23,282 nt of DNA from positions 1 through 23,282 of the forward strand of contig CAYTEH010000024.1 in the NCBI GenBank assembly GCA_964436765.1. The letters are read 5' to 3'. The translations under genes and the position numbers were made by a program. This DNA is from CAYTEH01 sp964436765 (GTDB lineage Bacteria > Patescibacteriota > Gracilibacteria > Peribacterales > Peribacteraceae). The notes under the pieces are model-generated. The model was given only the letters and a program-made list of their open reading frames with translations, was not told the DNA's origin and ran no database searches. Shown here one piece after another: positions 5,538 through 12,549 of the stretch (the first letter of the stretch is position 1; every line of letters begins with the position of its first letter).

Positions 5538-8500
5538 TCAGGAACATCCCGACGTGGCGCCGCAGTCCAGACACAATTCACAACTCCCGTTCCGCTTCAT
5601 CTTCAAGCTTCCGCATCCTCCGCAGACGGATCCCGTAAAGCCCTGGAGCTTGGCCTGTGCGGCCTTATCGGGCGTCTGTGCGGTTGAGGCGGATGTTTCC
5701 TGGGCATCACGCTCGGCGATGGGAGCTGCAAAGTCCATGACGGACGCATCGCTACCTTCGTCGACCACTTCCAGACGCATCGCGAAGGCCTCCTTGCTCT
5801 TCGTACCCGTCTCGTAGGCTTTGTCGACCAGGTCGGAATTGTGCAGGCGCTTGGCTTTCTCTTTGGTGAGGAATTTGAGCGCGAGCCAGCGGCCGAGGTA
5901 GTCCATCATGCTTTTGACCATCGGGATTTCCTTGTTCGTCGTCATGCCCATGGGCTCGAAGCGTGTGTGAGCCAGCTTCTCGCAGATGAGGTCGAGCGGC
6001 ACGCCGTACTGGAGGTTGAGACTCAGGCTCAGCGCCAGCGTGTCCATGACGCCGGAGAGCGTGCTGCCCTCCTTGCTCATCTTGATGAAGATCTCGCCGG
6101 GACTGCCATCCTCGTACATACCCGCGTGGATGTAGCCCTCGTGCCCGGCCACCGAGAACTTGTGCGTGATCGACATGCGCTCGTCGGGGAGCTTGCGTCG
6201 GCGGGGCATCTCCTTGAGAACGATCTTCTCGACGATCCTCACTTCTGTCTCCTTTGTCGCATCTGTGGCTTTCTCTTTCTTATCCGATTTGTTCGAAAGC
6301 GCCTGGCTCAGCTTCGAACCGTCGCGATACAGGGCATTCGCCTTCAGGCCGAGTTTCCAGCTGAGGAAGTAGGCGTTCTTCATGTCCTCCACCGTCGCCT
6401 CGTTCGGGAGGTTGATGGTCTTAGAGATGGCGCCGCTGATGAAAGGCTGCGAGGCGGCCATCATGCGGATGTGCCCCTCGGCGCGGATGAAGCGCCTGCC
6501 AAGCTTGCCGCACTTGTTGGCGCAGTCGAACACCGCCAGGTGCTCATCTTTGAGCAGCGGAGCGCCTTCCACGGTCATGTGGCCGCAGATCCGGACGTTC
6601 GCCTCGTCGATCTGCTCAGGCGTGAAGCCGAGGGCCTGGAGCATGTTGAAGTTGGCGTCGTTCATCTGCGCCTCACTGAAGCCCAAACGCTTCATGAGGT
6701 CGTCCCCGAGCGTCCAGCGGTTGAATGCGAACGGGATCTCGAACACGCCGGGCAGGTTCTTCTCGACCTTCGCGATGTCGGCATCGGTGAAGCCTTTCGC
6801 CTTGAGACTGACCCGGTTGATGTGCGGCGCGCCTTCGAGGCTGAGCGAGCCCATCACGTACTGCATGATGTCGTGCACTTCCTGCTCGCTGTAACCCAGG
6901 TGGTACATGGCCGGCAACACCGACTGGTTGGCGATCTTCATGTAGCCGCCGCCCGCGAGTTTCTTGAATTTCACGAGAGCGAAGTCGGGCTCGACCCCGG
7001 TGGTGTCGCAATCCATGAGGAGGCCGATCGTGCCCGTGGGCGCAATGACGGTGGTCTGGGCGTTCCTGTAGCCGTACTTCTCGCCCATCGAGAGCGCGGT
7101 GTCCCACGATTCCTTGGCGGCCGTGAGGAGTTCGCGCGGGCAATCCTGCTGGTCGATGCCCACGGGCGGCACGCGCAGGCCTTCATACTCTTTGACGGGA
7201 GCGCAGTACGCTGCCCGGCGGTGGTTACGGATCACGCGCAGCATGCTCTCTTTGTTATTGGCATAGCCCGGGAAGGGGCCCAGTACCTTGGCCATTTCGG
7301 CCGAGGCGGCGTAGCTGTCGCCCGTGAGGATTGCCGTAATGGCACCGCAGATGGCGCGGCCCTTGGGGGAATCGTACGGGATGCCCATGCGCATGAGCAT
7401 GGCGCCCAGGTTCGCGTACCCCAGCCCAAGCGTGCGGTATTTGTAGCTGAGTTCGGCGATCTCCTTGCTCGGGAACTGCGCCATGAGCACCGAGATTTCG
7501 AGGACCATGGTCCACAGGCGGACCGCATGGCGGAACTTCTCGGTCATGAACTCGCCGTGCTCGGCATCGTAGAAACGGAGCAGGTTAATGGAGGCCAGGT
7601 TGCAGGCGGTGTTATCGAGGAACATGTACTCGCTGCAGGGGTTACTGGCATTGATGCGTCCGTCGGCGGGGCAGGTGTGCCAGTCGTTGATGGTGCCGTC
7701 GTACTGCACGCCCGGGTCGGCGCACGCCCACGCGGCGTAGCTGATCTGGTCCCAGAGGGCGCGGGCCTTGAGCACCTTGCTCGGCACGGGGGCGCGGCCT
7801 TCCTTCGCGGCCTTCTTAAGCTCGGTGCGCCAGTAGAGGTTCCAATCGCCGTCTTTTTCCACGGCCTCGAAGAATTCATGCGCGATACGTACGCTGTTAT
7901 TGGAGTTCTGGCCCGAAACGGTGAGGTACGCCTCCCCGTTGAAATCGGTGTCGTAGCCGCTCGCGGCGAGCGCCGCCACTTTCTTCTCCTCGTTCACCTT
8001 CCAGTTGATGAATTCCTCGATATCGGGATGGTCGAGGTCCAGGCACACCATCTTCGCGGCGCGGCGGGTGGTGCCGCCCGATTTGATGGCGCCTGCGGCG
8101 CGGTCGCCGATCTTGAGGAAGCTCATGAGGCCCGAACTCCGTCCGCCACCGGAAAGCGGCTCCCCCGCTCCACGGAGCTTGCTGAAGTTGGTACCCGTGC
8201 CGGAACCGAACTTGAAGAGACGCGCCTCGCGCACCCACAGATCCATGATGCCGCCGTCGTTCACCATGTCGTCGTCGACGCTCTGGATGAAGCACGCATG
8301 GGGCTGGGGGTGGGTGTAGGCATCGGCGCTGCGCCTGACTTCGCCCGTGGCGGGATCGCAGTAGTAGTGCCCCTGCGCCGGACCCGTGATGCCGTAGGCG
8401 CTGTTGAGACCCGTATTGAACCACTGCGGACTGTTGGGGGCGGCCATCTGATGCACGAGCATGAAGCTGAGTTCATCTTCAAAGGCCTGGGCATCCTGAC

Positions 8501-8957
8501 GCGTATCGAAGTACCCATGGCTCTCGCCCCAGTACCGCCAGCAGCCGGCAAGACGGCGCACCACCTGCTTCACGCTCCGCTCGGGACCGGTGACGGTCTC
8601 ACCCTTGTCGTTTTTGAGGACGTTCCCCTGCGCGTCATACTGCGGCACGCCTGCCTTTCGGAAGTACTTGCTCACGACGATGTCCGTCGCCACCTGGCTC
8701 CAGCTGGCCGGAATCTCGGCGCCTTCCATTTCGAAGACGACGGAGCCGTCGGTGTTCTTGATGCGGCTCACGCGCTTCTCGTAGGTGACTTCCTCCAGCG
8801 GATCGCTCCCCGGCGTCGTGAACACGCGCGACACCGACAGACCCGGCTGACCGTTCTTCGACAGCTTCACCGGAGTGACCTCGCGCTCGAGCGGCGGAAT
8901 GGCTTCCTCACGGAGATTCTTGGAAACGGACGAAACTGGAGCGGAGTGCGGGTTCAT
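5538..8957 (-). CDS. nrdJ: Vitamin B12-dependent ribonucleoside-diphosphate reductase (class II)
   Basis: A 1,139-aa class II ribonucleotide reductase that makes deoxynucleotides using adenosylcobalamin to generate a thiyl radical. The active-site set is complete: Cys222 (PHACFIQ) and Cys452 (ACNLASINL) are the expected redox pair, and NPCSE at 439-443 carries the radical Cys441. The 11-residue spacing between Cys441 and Cys452 is the family norm. A substrate-phosphate loop (APTGTIGLLMDCDTTGVEPD) follows. A TSCPD-type domain lies near ITHKFSVAGHEGYIHAG. The C-terminus is a zinc ribbon (C1112, C1115, C1129, C1132) ending GATSGCS, typical of long NrdJ proteins. No N-terminal ATP cone is evident. 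The ATG at 8957 was preferred over an in-frame TTG at 8975. No Shine-Dalgarno site or cobalamin riboswitch could be recognised upstream. Confidence 0.97.
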   Translation of the reverse strand: MNPHSAPVSSVSKNLREEAIPPLEREVTPVKLSKNGQPGLSVSRVFTTPGSDPLEEVTYEKRVSRIKNTDGSVVFEMEGAEIPASWSQVATDIVVSKYFRKAGVPQYDAQGNVLKNDKGETVTGPERSVKQVVRRLAGCWRYWGESHGYFDTRQDAQAFEDELSFMLVHQMAAPNSPQWFNTGLNSAYGITGPAQGHYYCDPATGEVRRSADAYTHPQPHACFIQSVDDDMVNDGGIMDLWVREARLFKFGSGTGTNFSKLRGAGEPLSGGGRSSGLMSFLKIGDRAAGAIKSGGTTRRAAKMVCLDLDHPDIEEFINWKVNEEKKVAALAASGYDTDFNGEAYLTVSGQNSNNSVRIAHEFFEAVEKDGDWNLYWRTELKKAAKEGRAPVPSKVLKARALWDQISYAAWACADPGVQYDGTINDWHTCPADGRINASNPCSEYMFLDNTACNLASINLLRFYDAEHGEFMTEKFRHAVRLWTMVLEISVLMAQFPSKEIAELSYKYRTLGLGYANLGAMLMRMGIPYDSPKGRAICGAITAILTGDSYAASAEMAKVLGPFPGYANNKESMLRVIRNHRRAAYCAPVKEYEGLRVPPVGIDQQDCPRELLTAAKESWDTALSMGEKYGYRNAQTTVIAPTGTIGLLMDCDTTGVEPDFALVKFKKLAGGGYMKIANQSVLPAMYHLGYSEQEVHDIMQYVMGSLSLEGAPHINRVSLKAKGFTDADIAKVEKNLPGVFEIPFAFNRWTLGDDLMKRLGFSEAQMNDANFNMLQALGFTPEQIDEANVRICGHMTVEGAPLLKDEHLAVFDCANKCGKLGRRFIRAEGHIRMMAASQPFISGAISKTINLPNEATVEDMKNAYFLSWKLGLKANALYRDGSKLSQALSNKSDKKEKATDATKETEVRIVEKIVLKEMPRRRKLPDERMSITHKFSVAGHEGYIHAGMYEDGSPGEIFIKMSKEGSTLSGVMDTLALSLSLNLQYGVPLDLICEKLAHTRFEPMGMTTNKEIPMVKSMMDYLGRWLALKFLTKEKAKRLHNSDLVDKAYETGTKSKEAFAMRLEVVDEGSDASVMDFAAPIAERDAQETSASTAQTPDKAAQAKLQGFTGSVCGGCGSLKMKRNGSCELCLDCGATSGCS

Positions 8958-9041
8958 ACGGGGACGGGGAAACAATGAAGTAGAGACGGCCGAAAGCCGG
9001 AAAACTGACCGGAAAAACGGAAGGAACGCGGCGAGGGGGGA

Positions 9042-9086
9042 CTACAGCATGTAGGGGCTTATCCGGTGCAACAACACAACATGTTG
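9042..9086 (-). promoter_or_regulatory. nrdJ upstream region with small palindromes
   Basis: Between nrdJ and the divergent flavoprotein gene lie a hairpin (ctaca/tgtag, 9042-9054) and a perfect 10-bp palindrome caacatgttg (9077-9086), which could be an operator half-site pair. No convincing pair of NrdR boxes and no riboswitch core was found. The region 8958-9206 otherwise shows nothing clear. Confidence 0.3.
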
Positions 9087-9206
9087 GATGAAGGCACCTG
9101 CACAATCAACTAAAATTAAGACGGAAAATGTGTTGTGATACTCGACATTCTTTTCTGCTGTCCGGGCGGGGGAAAACCGGAATCAACGGAGACAAAAAAA
9201 ACTCGT

Positions 9207-9953
9207 ATGTCACGCAGAACGCACATGGCTCCGGAGCGGGCGTGGTACACTCCGTCAGACATTTTTTTGACGACCCTGAAGATTCTCGTTCTCATCGCAG
9301 GCAACAACGAGCCGAGTAATGCCGCGATGCTGGCGCGTTCTTTTATGACGGGTGCAAAAGAGAATGGCGCCCGTGTCCAGACCATCAGAATCGCCGATCT
9401 CGACATCGAGCACTTCTCGCTCAAGTTCTACGAACCCAAAACCAATCAGGGCAAGGATTTCGCGATGCTCGAGAAAGCAGTGAAGGACAGCGACGGCCTC
9501 GTGATCGCGACTCCCATCTGGAACTTCAGCGTTCCCGGGCACCTGAAAAACCTCATCGATCGCATGGGCAGCTTCGGCCTGGACAAGCAAAGCCGCAGCA
9601 TCGGCACCCTGGGAGGGAAGCCGGCGTATCTCATCTACACGGGCGGCACGCCGATGGCCGCATGGACGGGCCTGCAGCGCCGCACGGTGAGCCATATGTC
9701 GGTCTCGCTCCGCTATTTCGGCTGCGTGGTGATCGGCAAGCATTACGAGGAACGTTGCACGCCGGGCAGGGGCAAATTCGGCCTGGTGGTGGACAAGCGC
9801 CCCTCCAGCCTCGATATCGTCAAAGGGAAGGGGAAGAAATTTGCAAAGGTGGTGGAGTACAAAGTGCGGACGGGAAAGCTTCCGCTCTTCCAGGCACTGA
9901 TGCTCTTCGCATTCCAGACCGGGCAGAAAATAAAGAAGAAACTCGGCCTGTAG
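9207..9953 (+). CDS. NADPH-dependent FMN reductase-like flavoprotein
   Basis: A flavodoxin-fold protein of the NADPH-dependent FMN reductase family. After strand 1 (KILVLIAG) comes the phosphate-binding loop GNNEPSNAAML. The second signature, TPIWNFSVPGHLKNLIDRMG, matches the family's PEYNxSxPGxLKNAID and binds the isoalloxazine ring. Such enzymes reduce FMN, quinones or other acceptors in the cytoplasm. The C-terminal 60 residues are Lys-rich and helical (VEYKVRTGKLPLFQALMLFAFQTGQKIKKKLGL, residues not quoted in one run elsewhere), possibly peripheral to the membrane. Start uncertain: ATG codons at 9207 and 9225 add about 20 residues of no evident homology, whereas a TTG at 9267 would place the start right before the first strand. 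A TGG-TACACT box at 9244-9251 also argues for the TTG. Confidence 0.85.
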   Translation: MSRRTHMAPERAWYTPSDIFLTTLKILVLIAGNNEPSNAAMLARSFMTGAKENGARVQTIRIADLDIEHFSLKFYEPKTNQGKDFAMLEKAVKDSDGLVIATPIWNFSVPGHLKNLIDRMGSFGLDKQSRSIGTLGGKPAYLIYTGGTPMAAWTGLQRRTVSHMSVSLRYFGCVVIGKHYEERCTPGRGKFGLVVDKRPSSLDIVKGKGKKFAKVVEYKVRTGKLPLFQALMLFAFQTGQKIKKKLGL

Positions 9954-10017
9954 GGCATTGACTTTTTTGATGCCTAGAGTAGGTTTCTGCCTCTTTTTTC
10001 CATTCCAACTCACTTCT

Positions 10018-10290
10018 ATGGGCCTCGATTCCAAACAAGATGTGCCGCCGACCACCGCATTCGTGGAAGGAATGAAAAAAGAACTCGGAGGACCGAACGA
10101 AATCAAGATGACGCGCGGTGATGATGGAATGCTGCATCTGGAATTCCCAGTTGCCAAGGAGAAGGCTCCCATTGTTCAAGAAAAATTCTCCGGAACCCCT
10201 GTATCAGCGATGCTGGAGGACGGAACGATCAAAATGAAAGTCGTGCTCGATCCGAAATCGGCAAACCCTGCTCCGACTACGGACCAGTAA
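10018..10290 (+). CDS. Small hypothetical protein
   Basis: A 90-aa acidic/basic mixed protein starting MGLDSKQDV. It has strand-like segments (MLHLEFPVA, IKMKVVLDP) and a Pro-rich disordered end. No signal peptide or known motif is visible. The 18 bases before the ATG at 10018 match those before rpsL at 15 of 18 positions, which supports this start. Its last 14 bases overlap the 3' end of the convergent ribD. No family is recognised. Confidence 0.65.
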   Translation: MGLDSKQDVPPTTAFVEGMKKELGGPNEIKMTRGDDGMLHLEFPVAKEKAPIVQEKFSGTPVSAMLEDGTIKMKVVLDPKSANPAPTTDQ

Positions 10291-11392
10291 GCTTCACTTG
10301 TTCATCCACATCGCGCTCGCTGAATGCACGCCATGTTTTCAGACCCCCCTCGACCAGAATGGACGTGATGCCATGATAGTCGCCGCTCGGAGTCAGTAAC
10401 GCGTGCCAGAGGGATTCCCAGACGAATCCCCCTCTCGCATCCACATCTATCTCTTTCACGAGCACTCCCCTGCTCTCCAGGCCTTTGCGTTTGGCAGCAT
10501 CCTGCGTGAACGACGCAGAGGAGACGCAGAGAAGAGTCGGCTGCAGAGACGTATCGCAGACCTTCGCTTCCGTGGGGGTTCGGAGCTGCGGGTCGAGGAT
10601 GATCCGGAGAGGTTCTTTTTGTATCATTTTATTGTTCAGTGATGAAATCACAATTTTTTTAAGCCCTGATGGAATTGAAAATTCCTTATTTTGAGCAAAT
10701 CTTGTATTCAATGATGGATCATCGGCAATGACCGTCTGCACTCCCACCAAAATCGCATCGTGCCTGCTGCGGAGCCAAGTGTGGGACCATACATCTTGCT
10801 CCTTCGAGGTGATTTTCAGAGGTGACCCGTCGTCATTTGATATGCGTCCAGCCCTATCCATAGCCATTTTTATAGTTACCCATGGCCGGCCTTCCATCCG
10901 AACGGTCGTAAAGCCCCGGTTAACATATTCACACTCAGTTCGGAGGAAAGGTCCTTCAACAGTGACCCCCTTCGATCGCAACACCTCACTCCCCTTCCCT
11001 GCCACGCGATGATCGGAATCGAGCATGCCATACACGACATGTTTCACGCCCCGCTCGATGATGATATCCGTGCAGGGCGGGGTTTTTCCGGTGTGGCAGC
11101 AGGGCTCCAGGTTCACGTAGAGCACATCGTCGGGCTCGATCGTTCCCTGATAGTTCTCGAGAAGCATCCGCTCCGCGTGCGGACCGCCGAAGTGGCTGTG
11201 GTACCCCTCGGCGATGATCGTATCGCCCCGAACCAGCACGGCGCCCACGAGCGCGCCATTGCCCACGTTCCAACGCCCGAGGGACGCGAGTTCGAGGCAG
11301 CGGCGCATGAAGGCATGACGTAGCACGGGTTTATGATACTGGAAAGCCGTGAACAAGCGGTATCGATCGTAGTACCACAGTGGCACGGGCAC
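10277..11392 (-). CDS. ribD: Riboflavin biosynthesis protein RibD, short C-terminus
   Basis: Bifunctional pyrimidine deaminase/reductase of the riboflavin pathway. The deaminase domain (about 25-165) has zinc ligands His72 (with Glu74 in PHAER), Cys98 and Cys107 in LEPCCHTGKTPPC. The reductase domain starts at RPWVTIKMAMDRAGRIS (about 170) and includes the NADPH-binding-type region ILVGVQTVIADDPSLNTR. The protein stops at VEGGLKTWRAFSERDVDEQVKLTGP; family members usually continue for some tens of residues after VDE, so the last strands appear to be missing. The usual SPNPMVG is NGALVG here. The middle of the reductase domain (about 10,620-10,960) is AT-rich, unlike the deaminase half. No other rib gene is in the window. 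The start is uncertain: the ATG at 11308 (MRRCLELA) fits the family better than 11392. Confidence 0.85.
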   Translation of the reverse strand: MPVPLWYYDRYRLFTAFQYHKPVLRHAFMRRCLELASLGRWNVGNGALVGAVLVRGDTIIAEGYHSHFGGPHAERMLLENYQGTIEPDDVLYVNLEPCCHTGKTPPCTDIIIERGVKHVVYGMLDSDHRVAGKGSEVLRSKGVTVEGPFLRTECEYVNRGFTTVRMEGRPWVTIKMAMDRAGRISNDDGSPLKITSKEQDVWSHTWLRSRHDAILVGVQTVIADDPSLNTRFAQNKEFSIPSGLKKIVISSLNNKMIQKEPLRIILDPQLRTPTEAKVCDTSLQPTLLCVSSASFTQDAAKRKGLESRGVLVKEIDVDARGGFVWESLWHALLTPSGDYHGITSILVEGGLKTWRAFSERDVDEQVKLTGP

Positions 11393-11479
11393 GAGCCAGC
11401 TGCGCTCACGGTACCTTCACGGAGCATGTGGAAACGCCGCTTTCTGTGTTAAACCGCAGGCAGCGTGGGCATGAATATA

Positions 11480-11497
11480 AGACGCACAACCGCGTCT
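11480..11497 (-). terminator. Weak hairpin after the YerC-type gene
   Basis: The 6-bp stem agacgc/gcgtct with a 6-nt loop lies 15 bp past the stop at 11512 and is followed on the minus strand by TATATT. It may be a weak terminator or processing hairpin. Confidence 0.35.
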
Positions 11498-11511
11498 GCG
11501 CATCGCGTTGC

Positions 11512-11931
11512 CTATTTCTTATCCAGGTACTTCTGAAGCACCGATTTCTGGGCTTCGGGGGGTGCCTGACGCGACTCTTTAGCTTCCGGCTGGTTCCTGC
11601 GCACCTGTGCATTCATGCGGTGATGCCGGTGGACCTGGAGGATCTTCCGGTAGCCGCCCGGACCATTTTCGATGAATTTGGCGACGCGGGTGACGGTGGT
11701 GGTGCTAGCTCCGGTATTCTTGGCAACTTCGCGGTACGTCAGGCCCTGGGCGAGCTGCTTGGCCACCTCCAGACGCTCGCTCCAGGCCTGGAGCTCGCTG
11801 AGCGTGCCCACGTCGCGCAGGAAATCAGCCACCTCTTGCTCGCTTGTACAGCTGAGTATGGCACTACAAAGCGCTTTAAACCACGGCTCGCGCCGGAACG
11901 TGTCGTCGGTGAAGCGCTTGTGGGAGGGCAT
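11512..11931 (-). CDS. TrpR/YerC-YecD family DNA-binding regulator
   Basis: A 139-aa protein with a core of about 100 residues matching the YerC/YecD branch of the Trp-repressor fold. It contains the family stretch WSERLEVAKQLAQGLTYREVAKNTGAS followed by TTTVTRVAKFI, a helix-turn-helix at about residues 64-87. The usual 100-aa protein is extended here by a basic, Pro/Gln-rich tail (about 103-139). Members of this group bind DNA as dimers; their ligands are often unknown. The ATG at 11931 was chosen because the family starts soon after (FTDDTFRREPWFKAL). The gene follows the gene at 11960-12313 by 28 bp and probably shares its promoter. No Shine-Dalgarno is seen. Confidence 0.88.
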   Translation of the reverse strand: MPSHKRFTDDTFRREPWFKALCSAILSCTSEQEVADFLRDVGTLSELQAWSERLEVAKQLAQGLTYREVAKNTGASTTTVTRVAKFIENGPGGYRKILQVHRHHRMNAQVRRNQPEAKESRQAPPEAQKSVLQKYLDKK

Positions 11932-11959
11932 GTGGAATATGGTGGACGAGAAACGCCCC

Positions 11960-12313
11960 TTACGCAACGGTCCGGTTAACAGTCTTTGGTTGCCGCTCTG
12001 CACGCCTGTAGCTCATGTGAAGATCGTTCGCAGCAGTGCCCAGCTGCCGTAGGATATCCTGAATAAACGTGCGCAAGCCCTGCTCACTTCCATTCAACGA
12101 AAACTCGGCACTATCGTCCGTCGGCTTAATAGAAGGAATTCCTTTTCGATACGCCATTTTCACCAGACTGTTATGAACAATCTTGCACGCATTCTCGATC
12201 ACTGCCTTATCCCCGGAAAATGAATCAATACGAACGTCGAAATGCCCATCCACATCGGGAGCCGGATACAAGACCTGAACGTCAGACGAGTCACTCCTTT
12301 CGGGATTGTGCAT
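11960..12313 (-). CDS. Hypothetical protein, first gene of the YerC-type operon
   Basis: A 117-aa protein beginning MHNPERSDSSDVQVLYPAPDV. It has an alpha/beta pattern (HFDVRIDSFSGDKAVIENACKIVHNSL) and a basic end (SYRRAERQPKTVNRTVA). The ATG at 12313 was preferred to the GTG at 12337 because a strong promoter (12338-12366) would start transcription at about 12331, inside the longer version. That leaves a leader of under 20 nt without a Shine-Dalgarno site. The family is not recognised; its partner gene encodes a TrpR-like regulator, so a role in regulation or in sensing is possible but unproven. Confidence 0.75.
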   Translation of the reverse strand: MHNPERSDSSDVQVLYPAPDVDGHFDVRIDSFSGDKAVIENACKIVHNSLVKMAYRKGIPSIKPTDDSAEFSLNGSEQGLRTFIQDILRQLGTAANDLHMSYRRAERQPKTVNRTVA

Positions 12314-12337
12314 ATGGCGGGAAGAAAAAGGACGCAC

Positions 12338-12366
12338 ATGATAAGAAGGCGTAATATTTATGTCAA
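12338..12366 (-). promoter_or_regulatory. Strong sigma70-type promoter
   Basis: On the minus strand a perfect -35 TTGACA (12361-12366) stands exactly 17 bp from a -10 TATCAT (12338-12343). It drives the unknown gene at 12313 and the TrpR-like regulator. The surrounding 80 bp are AT-rich compared with the rest of the window. Confidence 0.85.
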
Positions 12367-12407
12367 CGTATTACTACAATGATACAAATTGATCACTTTT
12401 TGTATAC

Positions 12408-12444
12408 AAAAAATGCCGCTTCCTTTTGAGGAGAACGGCATTTT
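12408..12444 (-). terminator. Intrinsic terminator of fusA
   Basis: On the minus strand, aaaatgccg pairs with cggcatttt around a 10-15 nt loop rich in purines, followed by a run of six T. It sits 13 bp past the stop of the displaced fusA end (12457), not next to the real stop at 12550, which suggests that the displaced end is the original one. Confidence 0.85.
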
Positions 12445-12456
12445 AGATCTCGAGAA

Positions 12457-12498
12457 TTATTTCCCACCCATGCGCTCCGCGATGACCGCCTCGGCGAT
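12457..12498 (-). pseudogene. Displaced second copy of the fusA 3' end
   Basis: Reading the minus strand, this stretch encodes IAEAVIAERMGGK followed by TAA, almost the same as the real EF-G end AETVIAERMGGK. Over 13 aligned codons there are seven base differences, and all but one are silent. This copy uses GC-rich codons (atc, gcg, cgc) typical of the window, whereas the live end uses rare ata, gca and aga. It has no start and an in-frame stop lies upstream, so it is a remnant. Confidence 0.85.
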
Positions 12499-12545
12499 CC
12501 CTCTAGATGCTCGCTTCGCTCACATCTATTCGGGACAGGCTCATG
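12499..12545. repeat. Palindromic element between the two fusA ends
   Basis: On the minus strand outer ends tccc/ggga enclose a stem tagatg/catcta, whose loop contains gagcgaagcga (12511-12521 read in reverse). This is the same 11-nt GAGCNNNNCGA form seen in the elements near 275-295 and 448-472. It separates the live fusA stop from the displaced copy. Confidence 0.75.
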
Positions 12546-12549
12546 AGCG

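Noticed and set aside
5841..8978. Long open frame on the plus strand opposite nrdJ
   Set aside because: It mirrors nrdJ in a GC-rich genome, has no recognisable motif and is rich in Arg, His, Val and Ala as expected for antisense frames.
8958..9134. Cobalamin riboswitch before nrdJ
   Set aside because: No B12-box-like core or plausible multi-stem layout was seen; only small hairpins are present.
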